Virus record (IMG/VR): IMGVR_UViG_3300008107_000217 | Location: 1 to 55,778 of that record | Direction: 5' to 3' (one strand) | From: a virus | Length of the DNA: 55,778 nt | Part shown: positions 8,077-18,000 of the stretch, piece after piece | How positions within the stretch are numbered: position 1 is the first letter of the stretch | Layout: every line of letters begins with the position of its first letter | Program-made: the position numbers and the translations under genes | Notes under the pieces: generated by a model | Told to the model about the DNA's origin: nothing | Seen by the model: the letters and a program-made list of their open reading frames with translations, nothing else | Database searches by the model: none

Positions 8077-9000
8077 TTAACTGGTAAGTTCAATAATTGT
8101 GGCTGCTAGATTGATTTCTGGAATACCCACAAGACTTAAGTTTGCCAAACCATTACGAATTATAATAACTGACGCATCTTTGCGTTCTTGTGAATTTCCC
8201 CACAAATCTAAATTTTCGTACATCCATCTGTATGTATCTTCAATACGACTTGGATACAACGCAAGATATTGAAGTAGTTGTTGACGACCTTCAATAATCT
8301 TACCGGACTTAAACAACTGTGTAGCTTCTGCTAACAAACTGTCTTCTCCGTCTGTTGTAGTGGATGTATTGATAAGTTTACCAGTACTACTGTTGACTTG
8401 AAGTTGATTCAAACACTTACGTAAGTCTGGATATGTAGCACGTATATAGTTATCCAATACATCTAAATCAAATTCAACACCCTCAGTTAACAACACTTTT
8501 GCCGCACGTGTAGTAAACTCTGTTCTGTCTGTCTTTGTGATGTGAAACTCATGACATCTGCTCTTAAGTGCTGGTATAATACGATGCTGATAGTTACATG
8601 TTAGAATGAATCGTGCAGTCATATGATACGCTTCCATATCATTACGCAATGCTGCCTGACCAGCTGGGGTCAAGTAATCAGCTTCATCTAATAATACGAC
8701 TTTAAACTTACCAAATGGCATTGTTTGCACAAATCCTAAAATTTTGTCACGTACAACGTCAACACTATTTTCACGTGAAGCATTGATTTCTAGTGTATCG
8801 TATTCATTAATACCTAGTTCATTAATCAATATTTTTGCTAGTGTGGTCTTACCTGTACCTGGCTCACCACTCAACAACAAGTGAGGGATACTCTGAGTCT
8901 TAACCCAGCCAGTAACCTGTTGTCGTTGATTGTCATCTACAAAAACATAGTCCTCAATTATATTAGGACGATACTTCTCAACCCATAGTTGATTCTTCAT
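8077..9000 (-). CDS. 44: Sliding-clamp loader large subunit (T4 gp44-like)
   Basis: RFC/gp44-type AAA+ protein of 307 residues. It opens with LWVEKYRP, typical of RFC proteins, then has Walker A SGEPGTGKTTLAK, Walker B VVLLDEADYL, sensor 1 FILTCNY and the SRC arginine-finger motif (LKSRCHEFHI). A helical collar domain fills the C terminus. It would load the phage clamp on DNA; neither gp45 nor gp62 was found in the window. Its first codons overlap the stop of the 100-residue gene by four bases (ATGA). Confidence 0.94.
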   Translation of the reverse strand: MKNQLWVEKYRPNIIEDYVFVDDNQRQQVTGWVKTQSIPHLLLSGEPGTGKTTLAKILINELGINEYDTLEINASRENSVDVVRDKILGFVQTMPFGKFKVVLLDEADYLTPAGQAALRNDMEAYHMTARFILTCNYQHRIIPALKSRCHEFHITKTDRTEFTTRAAKVLLTEGVEFDLDVLDNYIRATYPDLRKCLNQLQVNSSTGKLINTSTTTDGEDSLLAEATQLFKSGKIIEGRQQLLQYLALYPSRIEDTYRWMYENLDLWGNSQERKDASVIIIRNGLANLSLVGIPEINLAATIIELTS

Positions 9001-9299
9001 TTTTTTAACATTTCCAATGTAATAACGTGTGCAATACCTTGACCTAAATCAGTTTCACTATTGATAATATGTAGTGCGGTATCGTGCCTGTCTGTTTTCT
9101 CATTATACGATGAATACTCCAATACATAACCACCATTAGCCATATGAATTGTAAAATTCATACCTCTACTATCGAGGTGTGAGCCGCGACTAACAAGGGC
9201 AACACCTCTTCTAGTAGAAGGATGTTTTGATTCTACCACCTCATTAATATCCTGTGGAAAAATAAAATTATGTAGTTTTAATCTTAACCAGTTTATCAT
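8997..9299 (-). CDS. Conserved hypothetical protein (100 aa)
   Basis: Not assigned. Sequence includes RGVALVSRGSHLDSRGMNFT, then HMANGGYVLEYSSYNEKTDRHDTALHII and a helical end HVITLEMLKK. It looks like a small beta-sheet protein. It lies between the GroES-like gene and the clamp loader in one operon, overlapping the latter by four bases. I have seen comparable proteins in T4-like phages without a role. Confidence 0.55.
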   Translation of the reverse strand: MINWLRLKLHNFIFPQDINEVVESKHPSTRRGVALVSRGSHLDSRGMNFTIHMANGGYVLEYSSYNEKTDRHDTALHIINSETDLGQGIAHVITLEMLKK

Positions 9300-9308
9300 T
9301 GTGTTCCT

Positions 9309-9677
9309 TTATACTTTGTCACTCATTGTTAAATCGTAGACGGGCTCGTCACTTACAAGTAGTATATCATTAATATCTACTCTGCGTATGGTGTGTTTGC
9401 CCGTTTCATCTTCAATATCGACACCTCGAGTCCATCTTCCGTGTGATATACAGATCCATTTACCCGGAACTAATTCAGGATCAGTTTGATCGGGTCCTAC
9501 TGCATAAATCTGCGCCCAACGAGGTCTGATACCTGATGACTTCATATCATCGTTTGGTAAAATGATACCACTGTGCGTGATACGTTCATCAAATGTCATG
9601 TCATATACAATGACATGTTCACCTAATGGTTTAAATTGATCCTTGTTGAATCTATGTGGTTCAAATGCTAATTTCAC
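9309..9677 (-). CDS. 31: GroES/gp31-like co-chaperonin
   Basis: The 122-residue protein shows the GroES beta-barrel pattern: FKPLGEHVIVYDMTFDERIT, SGIILPNDD (mobile-loop region), AQIYAVGP, a PGKWICISHGRW segment and the closing RVDINDILLVSDE. T4 gp31 replaces host GroES so that GroEL can fold the major capsid protein; the same job is inferred here. With ClpA and DnaJ it gives the phage three host-proteostasis partners. Its ATG overlaps the stop of the 101-residue gene. Confidence 0.85.
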   Translation of the reverse strand: MKLAFEPHRFNKDQFKPLGEHVIVYDMTFDERITHSGIILPNDDMKSSGIRPRWAQIYAVGPDQTDPELVPGKWICISHGRWTRGVDIEDETGKHTIRRVDINDILLVSDEPVYDLTMSDKV

Positions 9678-9979
9678 TTTTTAATTTCCTCGTCATCATC
9701 TTCTTCAAATTCTAATTCTTCAGCAGTCAACTCGTTTTTATCGATTGTTTTATCTGCTTCAATAGGTGATCGATTCAAATTGTTAGGAGCAGTAGTAACT
9801 GTTTTATTGTAAGAGTTTTTGATTCTATTAGTAGAATCACGTACTATCTTACCATGAGGATCAATAATATCCCCTCTTGCATTAACATTCATATTGCCCA
9901 CAGCACGTGTCTTTTCATTCTTTGTAGCTAATGTGGACATATCAATTGTTTTACCTCTTGCTGATTTGTACATTGACAT
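9674..9979 (-). CDS. Small conserved protein with acidic tail (101 aa)
   Basis: Basic, largely disordered protein starting MSMYKSARGKTIDMSTLATK with repeated Asn, and a strongly acidic end (LEFEEDDDEEIKK). A proper AAGGAG site precedes the ATG. It overlaps the GroES-like start by four bases. Similar short proteins occur in marine T4-like phages. Function unknown. Confidence 0.6.
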   Translation of the reverse strand: MSMYKSARGKTIDMSTLATKNEKTRAVGNMNVNARGDIIDPHGKIVRDSTNRIKNSYNKTVTTAPNNLNRSPIEADKTIDKNELTAEELEFEEDDDEEIKK

Positions 9980-9990
9980 GATTTTTCTCC

Positions 9991-10512
9991 TTATTTTAAA
10001 AATTCGTCTATAGAAAGGTCGTAGAACAAACTATTTATCCTATGTACTCCTATTAGGTAAAGAACATAACTAGATACACTACTTCCTCTACCTACTCCCC
10101 AAATTACATTATTCTTACGCATTGTATCTACGAGATACTTTAAATATTGTAACAGCGGGAACATCTCCCGTTCTTGAAACATTATTAGTTCTTTTCCCGC
10201 ACGTTGTAATTCTTCTTCAGTTTTACATTGGTCCAACACAAATTTAGCGATATCTAACTCACTATATTCAGTTGGCATATTCCAATTGTTCTGACTACGA
10301 TTATCAAATTCGATTGTTGATATATCTTCAGGTTGATATTGAGTAATTGTAGGTAAATTTGTAATACCCAATATATCTGAAAAATCTATAGTAGTATCAA
10401 CTAATGCATTTCTGATTGAACGTGTAGGATCAGACATATACAGATTGCATAAATCTTGTTCAGTTAGAATTTGCCTACTATGTTTATCTACATGCATACC
10501 ATATGATAGCAT
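9991..10512 (-). CDS. DnaE-like (C-family polymerase) palm, N-terminal half
   Basis: Residues about 105-173 align by eye to the bacterial Pol III alpha region before the catalytic Asp pair: RAGKELIMFQEREMFPLLQY, then NNVIWGVGRGSSVSSYVLYL (compare GIPVGPGRGSAAGSLVAY), then FYDLSIDEFLK (compare DLLFERFLN). It stops exactly where DnaE would run on into its PDFDVDF motif. That continuation is the start of the separate protein at 51928-52533. The first 80 residues are not recognised, and no PHP domain is seen. It has no catalytic Asp of its own. An upstream TACAAT five bases from the ATG suggests a leaderless mRNA. Confidence 0.72.
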   Translation of the reverse strand: MLSYGMHVDKHSRQILTEQDLCNLYMSDPTRSIRNALVDTTIDFSDILGITNLPTITQYQPEDISTIEFDNRSQNNWNMPTEYSELDIAKFVLDQCKTEEELQRAGKELIMFQEREMFPLLQYLKYLVDTMRKNNVIWGVGRGSSVSSYVLYLIGVHRINSLFYDLSIDEFLK

Positions 10513-10517
10513 AGTTA

Positions 10518-10523
10518 ATTGTA
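10518..10523 (-). promoter_or_regulatory. Possible -10 box TACAAT five bases before the ATG
   Basis: The minus strand reads TACAATTAACTATG. The -10 box and its distance from the ATG copy those of primase and exonuclease, but no good -35 box lies 17 bases upstream. A late-like AATAAATA lies nearby. Confidence 0.4.
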
Positions 10524-10540
10524 ATAATCAACTATTATGG

Positions 10541-11155
10541 TTATTTATTTTTGTTGTCAAATATGCCAAAAACTATTTCTGCGCTTGGTGTGCTTTTACC
10601 CAATTGTGGTTTCTCTTCCCAACCCAAAAAAACGTCTTCCCAATCAACAGGTGGTTTGGACAATTTAAGAATCTTCTTGTTTTTGCTATTAGATAATAGA
10701 TTAGAAATTTTAGTGTTACTATCATGCCACCATCCGGGTAACTTGAATGGCCCGGTATTCTCATCATATCCATGTAGACAACGTACACCATCACTCATTT
10801 TACTACAGATAGAAAGGTCAGTGATAGATAATCTACCCTCTGTGATAGCGTTTAGTTTTACCATAAGCATGATGCCTATGATTTGGTCATACGGTTCTTC
10901 TGGTAGTATACAGACCTTCATGTTAGCTTCAGCATATTTTTCAATAGCTATTGTTTCAGTGTCTTGTACAAAGATGCAATTCTCAATACTTTCTTGTAAG
11001 AAGTATTTTATTCGTTCTAGTGCAATGTTTTGTTCTCTTATAGATTCTGATTCTACCATAAAGTCAATATCTACATCGTACAAGTTCATAAAAAAATCAT
11101 CACTGAAGTGTACGCCTGTTTGGAAGTCAAAACTTCTATTAATTCTAGCTGTCAT
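10541..11155 (-). CDS. Conserved T4-like protein of unknown function (204 aa)
   Basis: Begins MTARINRSFDFQTGVHFSDD and contains DFFMNLYDVDIDFMVESESI, EEPYDQIIGIMLMVKLNAI and LPGWWHDSNTKI. I recognise the layout from hypothetical proteins of T4-like cyanophages, which are conserved enough to suggest a core role. No motif for catalysis or DNA binding is visible. It overlaps the stop of the small helical gene upstream by one base. Confidence 0.62.
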   Translation of the reverse strand: MTARINRSFDFQTGVHFSDDFFMNLYDVDIDFMVESESIREQNIALERIKYFLQESIENCIFVQDTETIAIEKYAEANMKVCILPEEPYDQIIGIMLMVKLNAITEGRLSITDLSICSKMSDGVRCLHGYDENTGPFKLPGWWHDSNTKISNLLSNSKNKKILKLSKPPVDWEDVFLGWEEKPQLGKSTPSAEIVFGIFDNKNK

Positions 11156-11385
11156 TATGATTTGGTAATGTTAATTTTGTTTTCTAAATTTTGTTTCTTG
11201 TATACTTCATCTATACGGCGGGTGTACTCTGCATTATAGCTTTCTAATGCCATTTGTATTTGCGGAACCAACGTAGGGTGTAGTGTTCTACTAGCTTGAA
11301 ATAACCTAGAATTCAATTGAGAAATAGTTTTCTGCAATTCGTCTATAGTTTTATCTTCTAAGTTATGTATGAAGGGATGTTGCAT
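11155..11385 (-). CDS. Small helical protein (76 aa)
   Basis: I start at ATG 11385 (MQHPFIHNLEDKTIDELQ), not the GTG at 11403, because the latter would put the late-type promoter box inside the gene. Almost entirely helical and probably coiled coil (ELQKTISQLNSRLFQASR, then LVPQIQMALESYNAEYTRRI). Such proteins occur beside the 204-residue family in other T4-like phages. The late box ends four bases before the ATG, predicting a leaderless late mRNA. Confidence 0.62.
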   Translation of the reverse strand: MQHPFIHNLEDKTIDELQKTISQLNSRLFQASRTLHPTLVPQIQMALESYNAEYTRRIDEVYKKQNLENKINITKS

Positions 11386-11389
11386 TAGG

Positions 11390-11397
11390 TATTTATT
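11390..11397 (-). promoter_or_regulatory. Late-type promoter AATAAATA four bases before the ATG
   Basis: The minus strand reads GTAATAAATACCTAATGC. There is no room for a ribosome site between box and ATG. The box overlaps the stop codon of the preceding virion gene. Confidence 0.55.
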
Positions 11398-12202
11398 ACA
11401 CACTACCTAGAGTAACTTTTTTCCATATAACAGTAGAGCCGTCATATGTACCTGTACAAAAATACAAGTTAGCACCATCAGTAGCTATCGCACCGGGTAA
11501 GTCACCCTGTGCACCAATAGCAGTTATAGTTCTATTACCAGTTACTTGTGTTGTTTTTTGTGGGCGAGTTAATGGTTCAATATCTAGTGTTACACCGCAA
11601 TCGGTTGTAGTGATGTTATACGATAGATTCTTTGTATTGTATGGTGCAGTAATTTTATTAGTATATACTGAATTAGCAATAGGTGTGGCTAAGTTACTTG
11701 TATAATTTTCTAATAGCGATGCTGTTTTTGTCATACCTAATACTGGTTTTGCATTAGCATCATTAGTAGTAACAGGGAAAGAAACTACAGCATTAGCATT
11801 AGCAACAGTTAATTGTAATTGCACATTGCTTTGTGTACTAGAAGGACTCCATCCGCCAAAGTTAAGAGTAGTATTAGCTACGATTGTACCATATTGTACG
11901 TCACCTTTACTTACATCAATAGTCGCTGTGCCTGATATGTTATTACCTAAATTAAATGTGGTTGCTCTAAAGCTTCTCACTAAAGCATTGCTAATCAATG
12001 TGTTAGCCATGTTGTTATCAACTACTGATCCGGTTAATGCAGACTTTACAACTACTTTGTTTTGTAAATCTGTAATCTCAGTGGCAGCAGTATCTAAGTT
12101 AACCTTAATACTAGAAAAATTATCTCTGAAACCTTGGGAGCTATTGTTTACTCCGGGTACTGGGTAATTTGGGTCTATTCCGTTTGTGTCAATTGTACTC
12201 AT
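11396..12202 (-). CDS. Virion structural protein with conserved N-terminal anchor (268 aa)
   Basis: The N terminus, NYPVPGVNNSSQGFRDNFSS followed by a helix (IKVNLDTAATEITDLQNKVV), is a recurring anchor of T4-like baseplate or fibre proteins. The rest is beta-rich and poor in charged residues, with repeated N-T-L and S-G-T strands and a C-terminal GAIATDGANLYFCTGTYDG, as in exposed adhesins. The long minus-strand row that follows (He-PIG protein, endolysin, long fibre) is of the same class. Exact place in the virion unknown. Confidence 0.65.
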   Translation of the reverse strand: MSTIDTNGIDPNYPVPGVNNSSQGFRDNFSSIKVNLDTAATEITDLQNKVVVKSALTGSVVDNNMANTLISNALVRSFRATTFNLGNNISGTATIDVSKGDVQYGTIVANTTLNFGGWSPSSTQSNVQLQLTVANANAVVSFPVTTNDANAKPVLGMTKTASLLENYTSNLATPIANSVYTNKITAPYNTKNLSYNITTTDCGVTLDIEPLTRPQKTTQVTGNRTITAIGAQGDLPGAIATDGANLYFCTGTYDGSTVIWKKVTLGSV

Positions 12203-12223
12203 AATATTATTCCGATATTGTAT

Positions 12224-14401
12224 TTAGTAGTCAACTTGCTTTGGTAAAATAGTTTTCTGCGGGAACAATACAGCAAAGTCATTAATATCTAATGGGTTAG
12301 GCTCAGGAGTACCGCTAGGTAATTCATTCCATTGAGCAGGTGACAAGTAATTGTTGTAGTCAAATGTTGCAGTTTTATCTACAAGATATCGGTCAACTTG
12401 GAAGTTAATTCTATTGATACGATAATCCCAATTGTTGACTATATTTTCTTTAATAGTATCAGAGTAGCCAGGTAATGTATAGCATATTACCCACGCTTGA
12501 ATGTATCCCAAAATAACACCATTAGACTGTTGAGTAGTCATCCATTTAGGAAGTAAATCTACATTGTAGTTATTACCAATGATAGACGATACTTCTTCTC
12601 GCATGTTTTTAAAACTAGCAGGGTAAAGTTTTCTAACTTGTCCCGGTGTTAAACTTGTTGTGTAATCTTGCCCTAATACTTCTTCAAAACTAGTGAAGAT
12701 TTTTGTACTACTAATTTGCCATGGACCTAAGTTTAAGTCAATATACTTGGGCCAATATATCTCAGGTGGTACGCTTACACCTGTTTGACTGTTGACTAAC
12801 TCATCAACTACTTGACTATAAACGACTTCATATATCACATTACCGTTTTTGTCTTTTGCTACTGCTGTTTTAAGATCACCCAAGATAACTTGTCTCCAGT
12901 AATGATTCTTCTGCACAGCGTCAATGTAACTTTCTATTGAACTAGAATTCATTCCATATGCATGTACATATGACACATTAGTTGCTTTACCAAAGTAAGG
13001 GTCGGTTGGTCTATACAAATATTCAGGTGGTATAAGTTCATCATTAACTAATAATGTATTCAACACATCTCTATCATTTAGACTAGGTGTGGCTTTGAAG
13101 TACAAGTTTTCATAAACTGCAGGATAATCAATACGAATTGTTAATTTAAATTGTTTTTGTATTGCTAATAAAGGATAGGTAGGAGAAAACGCTTCTATTA
13201 AAAATATGTACTCAGAAGTATCACCTTCTTCCATCATAGTAGTTTTAGGTTGTTGGGCTACTCTACCTATAATTTCACCGTTTGAAGATAATGTTAGGTT
13301 AGGAGGAAAGTCACCACTAATCAATCTGTATGACAATGCATATTGTGAGTCTGCGTTTACATACAAATCACTGATAGCACCATTAGAAATGTAACCTAAA
13401 TCTTCTTCAGTTATCCATACTACATCATTTACAACATTATTACTTACAGTAATTAAGAATGGTTGGTACGGGGATGCAATTGACCTGGTGTCAGCTTTTT
13501 GAACACTTACAGTAAAACTAAATTGAGAGATACCAGTTGAATTCAAAACTGGTTTACCTGTAATCCAGCCTGTATTAGTATCACCTGTCAAACCTAATGG
13601 TAGACCTCTAAAATCATAATATAAATTTGATCCATCAAAATCTTTACCTAATATTTTAAATGAAAAGAAGTCACTACTAGTAACTGTGGGAATATAATTA
13701 GATGTTATATAGTAATCATAATACGAGTCAGTTGGGCTTATATTAAATGTTGCTGGATTTAAGTTCAGTATTGCCGGTACCCTTGTTTTTCCAGGATTAG
13801 ATAAATTCCAATTGTTAACAGTTATTGAATAAATTTTTACGTCATTGCCTAATGGGCTCGCTAACGATACGGTAAAGCTATATGTTTTTGTAGTAGGCGC
13901 ATTTGAAGCATTAACCGGAGGAGCAGGATACCCTCTGATTCTTCCTGTCTCATTAATTTCCAAACCAGGAGGAAGCAAGCCACTAGTTTTTGTTATAACT
14001 ACTGTATTAGTACTTACTGGATTGGTATAATTTAATTGAATGTCTACCCACTTACTATCGAACGTTTGCAAAATCTTACCAGCTGGGGTAGTCAGTTTAG
14101 GTTCAGCGGCAGCGGATGTAGTGATAGAGAATGTTCTATCAGTGAGGTTAAATTTGTCATCCGTGCATCTTATAGTGAAAGTATAATTTATATTAACAGC
14201 TACACTATCTAATATACCAGTTATTAAACCATTCTTATTTATAGAAACGTTTGCGCCTGCAGGGAGACTACCGCTTAATAATTTGTAAGTGACTGAAGTA
14301 GCAGGTAATACTGCCTGAGCACTTACCGGAATAGATATGACTGAATTAGACGGGTAAGTACCTAGACTTCCTGCATTAGTTATCCAAACTGGTTGTGCCA
14401 T
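12224..14401 (-). CDS. Large virion protein with putative Ig (He-PIG) domains
   Basis: The 725 residues start MAQPVWITNAGSLGTYPSNS. It has repeated He-PIG-type units, recognised by L-P-x-G-x-x-[IVL] followed by G-x-I-x-G (LPAGANVSINKNGLITG, LPPGLEINETGRIRG, LPLGLTGDTNTGWITG, PPNLTLSSNGEIIG), so at least four units in about 400 residues. The C-terminal 300 residues are a different domain (SYIDAVQKNHYWRQVI, YWPKYIDLNLGPWQI), familiar from T4-like marine phage structural proteins. Likely an exposed tail or baseplate component involved in host contact. Only two bases separate it from the endolysin. Confidence 0.75.
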   Translation of the reverse strand: MAQPVWITNAGSLGTYPSNSVISIPVSAQAVLPATSVTYKLLSGSLPAGANVSINKNGLITGILDSVAVNINYTFTIRCTDDKFNLTDRTFSITTSAAAEPKLTTPAGKILQTFDSKWVDIQLNYTNPVSTNTVVITKTSGLLPPGLEINETGRIRGYPAPPVNASNAPTTKTYSFTVSLASPLGNDVKIYSITVNNWNLSNPGKTRVPAILNLNPATFNISPTDSYYDYYITSNYIPTVTSSDFFSFKILGKDFDGSNLYYDFRGLPLGLTGDTNTGWITGKPVLNSTGISQFSFTVSVQKADTRSIASPYQPFLITVSNNVVNDVVWITEEDLGYISNGAISDLYVNADSQYALSYRLISGDFPPNLTLSSNGEIIGRVAQQPKTTMMEEGDTSEYIFLIEAFSPTYPLLAIQKQFKLTIRIDYPAVYENLYFKATPSLNDRDVLNTLLVNDELIPPEYLYRPTDPYFGKATNVSYVHAYGMNSSSIESYIDAVQKNHYWRQVILGDLKTAVAKDKNGNVIYEVVYSQVVDELVNSQTGVSVPPEIYWPKYIDLNLGPWQISSTKIFTSFEEVLGQDYTTSLTPGQVRKLYPASFKNMREEVSSIIGNNYNVDLLPKWMTTQQSNGVILGYIQAWVICYTLPGYSDTIKENIVNNWDYRINRINFQVDRYLVDKTATFDYNNYLSPAQWNELPSGTPEPNPLDINDFAVLFPQKTILPKQVDY

Positions 14402-14402
14402 A

Positions 14403-15026
14403 TTAATGTGCGCCTAATGCATGTAATGCAATTTCGTAGTGATGTTTTCTATCTTCTAAACCAATAGTTCCACCGTTGATACGTTTTGTCAATGTAACAA
14501 AATCATCTTTATCGCAATATTGATTTAAGTTATTGTTATCCCAAAACCATCCCGCACTACTTACTGCACCTGCTGATGTTTCTAAATATGCCACTGTATC
14601 TTCTAAGCTAATACCCAAATCTTCAGCAAATTTGGTATAGTTTTGTTTACCGGTTAATTGAATTAAACCACGACCACAAAATTTGTAGCCGTCGCCTGAT
14701 TCTTCTGGTCCATTACCCATACGATTTGCATATACTCTGTTAGCGATTTTAGCTGGCTGACGTTCATATTGTCTTGCTAAATCTTCTGTAGGAAAATACT
14801 TTTTGAACGTACCCATTAATCCTTTAGCACTATAGTTCAAGTTCTCTTTTACAAAATTAAATCCACCGGATTCGTGTGCTGTTTGAGCTAAAAATGCTGC
14901 CACACGTTTAGGATTAGTGTACATATCATAATACTCTGCTACTTCATGTAGTGGCATCGCATATGTTTCTAATATGCTAGTTCTTGTTTTAGGACATATT
15001 TTTTGTAAAATCTCAATAGTTATCAT
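14403..15026 (-). CDS. Endolysin, glycoside hydrolase family 19 (chitinase-like)
   Basis: GH19 fold: the catalytic Glu lies in AQTAHESGGF (residue 52), a second acidic residue follows in KENLNYSAKGL, then GRGLIQLTGKQNY and INGGTIGLEDR. These enzymes cut the glycan of peptidoglycan to release virions. I start at ATG 15026, which has AAAGGAA seven bases upstream; the frame runs up to 15062 but would then overlap the fibre gene. No signal peptide or SAR segment, so release depends on the holin (5055-5663). It lies among structural genes, so it might instead act as a virion-borne hydrolase. Confidence 0.88.
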   Translation of the reverse strand: MITIEILQKICPKTRTSILETYAMPLHEVAEYYDMYTNPKRVAAFLAQTAHESGGFNFVKENLNYSAKGLMGTFKKYFPTEDLARQYERQPAKIANRVYANRMGNGPEESGDGYKFCGRGLIQLTGKQNYTKFAEDLGISLEDTVAYLETSAGAVSSAGWFWDNNNLNQYCDKDDFVTLTKRINGGTIGLEDRKHHYEIALHALGAH

Positions 15027-15036
15027 CTTTTTTCCT

Positions 15037-18000
15037 TTATAGTCTACCAACTGCAATTTCAACTATACCTTCTGTGCCGGTAAAATTCTCTAAACTCTTA
15101 CCTATTATTGAACCCATGATAGGCTGACTGCATGCCATTGCCCTACCGTTGCCTGCACTAACCATTATATCACCTTTGGCAATATCACCCACTACTTTGC
15201 AAGGTACACGACCTTGCAATGCTAATGATACAGGGAATTCACAATCAATATTACTATTCATTACATATGCTGGAGCAGTTGTTACAATACCGGCTACTTT
15301 TGCTGACATTGGAGTCATTGAAGTAGTGATTTCATTATCACCTCCAAATTCTACTACAGTACCTGATTCAATATCTTTATCACCTGCGTAGTATTCTGCT
15401 AAGTCAGAGTATGTTGCCATTAATTTAGATCCACTTGACAACACCCAATTACCAGTAATTGTACCTGCAGCTGATGCACTTCCTGCATTTAATCCTATTG
15501 CATATGCAACATTCATATACATACTTCCGGTACTATCACGATTTGCAACTCTATTTGCTAATGCTAATGGGGTAGAATCAACTGTAAATGTAATGTCACC
15601 TGTACCATTATAGTAACCACCAGCAAGGCCGTAACCAGCTGTTAAGTTTTTCAATGTGCCACCTAAACCTACACCAGATATCTGAGGTAATGTCCATGCC
15701 AAACCTGTACCTGAAGGAGCCATAGTCAATACTTGATTTGGTTGTCCTTTAGTTAAAAACGCAGTAGTATCTTTTGCAGTTTGATATATAACCGTCGTAT
15801 CACCACCACCTGATATATTACCTTTAAGATTACCAATGAATTGTACAGCAGTAATGTTACCTGCTTCAAAGTTACTACTTGTATCACGTAATACAATCTT
15901 ATTAGCTGTATTTCCTGATACTGCATCGACTGACCAAATTATATCACCACTTCCATTGTACTTACCACCTATTATGTATGCACCATTCGAATGGTCTTTT
16001 AAATCTTTACCTAATTTAATACCAGATATAGTTCCTGCTACCCATTTAGGGGCGGCACCAGTACCACCAGATATTAATGCCTGATCTGCTGTTCCGGGGG
16101 CAAGCATAGCTGTAGTACTAACACCATTCTGATAAGGTATTGAGCCAAAGACTCCGCCTAATATGTTTGCCGCACTCAGTGACGCTCCGGTAGTATCAGC
16201 ATAAGTTGCACTTGCAACCTTACCTGATACATTCGAACCTACTACAAGATTTGCAACATCTGCAGTTTTGATGTTAGTAAGGCCAGAGCCGTTACCGATA
16301 AATGATTTACCTTCAATTGTGCCGCCCGATGTTATTCCACCTGTTACAGCTAACTTAGTTAGAGTTCCGACTGCAGTAATATTAGGCTGATCCGCTGTTT
16401 TAACAGTGCCTGCAAACGTTGCATTAACTGCATCAGTTATACTACCTTGTATATCACCAACAAACAACTTAGCTGTAACTTTATCACCTAAATTACTTTC
16501 ACCACTTGCATTAATACCACCGTCTGATTTACGTTTGACAATTTTATCAGCAGTACCTGCTACATCTAAATCTACTGCAATAGTAAGTGCATCTTTACCT
16601 ATGTACGTTGAACCAGATTTTTCAAACCCTGTACCAAATGTCAATGTTTTTAAGTTATCACCTAAAGGAATTGTAGAAATAGTTCCTGCTGCCCATGTAG
16701 GAGCTCCGCCACCAGATGATTTTAAGAATTGACCCGCATCACCCGGGGATGTTATTCCAGTAGATCCGGTTGCTTTTTGATATACAACTCCACCTGCACT
16801 ACCACCGTCAAAATTTATTGCTCTAGTTGCAAGATCGGCTGTGGCCGCTTTTGTTGCATTATCTGCAAGAATTGCAGTTGCCACTTTACCGGTTACATTA
16901 CTACCTGGTATATCATCTAATCCGGATCCTAGACCCCTAAAGATAGGAGCAACTAATGATTCTTGTGATTTATCATAATAGAACTTTGAATCATTACCTA
17001 CTTTGCCGCCAGGCTCCATAAACAATACAGTTTTTGTAGGCGCGTCCGTTTCAAATGAACCTACAAAGTTACCGTAAAAGTTACCAAAGAAACTTTTAGC
17101 ACTAATATTTTCATTAGATATAATATTACCACCAACACCCATACCACCTGTTATGATTGCTGCACCTGTTGTGTAAGATATACTAGGTGTAGCGTCTGTC
17201 AATATTATTGTTGTACCTGATATACCTTTAGCTTCAATATTACCTGATGCATTTCTAACAACAATTTTACTTCCAGTAGGTGCAGATGTAGCATCAACGC
17301 TAAATGTTTGTCCTGATGTGCCGTCATAACCAGTAGAGCCTGTTAAGAAACTGCCAGGTAATAGTTTAGGTAAATTTTGACCAATTGGTGTACCACTAAT
17401 TGTCCCCTTTACCCACTTAGGAGAACCTGTACCAGTAGATATAAACGCATCACCATTTGTTCCAGGAGGAACAAATTTTGTTACATTAGGTTGTGCTTGA
17501 TATGGTACTTCACCGCCTGTACCTTCAAATAAATTACGTGCCCATAATACTGGCCCTAATACATTTGGACCTGATGTACATTCTAATGTAAAGCCATTAC
17601 CTTCATAATTAGTAGCAAATAATGTTTCTGTTGTTTTATCCCATGTGAAGTTTGCGTGTCCTGCAGTACTACCGTTATCATTAAATTGAACTTGTGTATC
17701 AGTACCGGCAGCAACTACAGAAGATGCTGGTAAAGGATTACTACCAACAATTCCCGACACATCTAGCCATGATAAGGCACCTGCACCATCAGTAGTTAAT
17801 ACATAGTTTATTGTACCACCTGATATATGCAAATTAGCTATATCTATTGTAGCACTTACTGGATTCAATATGTTAGCAAAAATATATTCTGCAAAGACAT
17901 TACCACCCGGATCACGAACTACTACTTTATCTGGATCAGCAGTTACTGATCCATCAACATCAAATTGAACATCTATATTACCGTTATATGCATTTGCATT

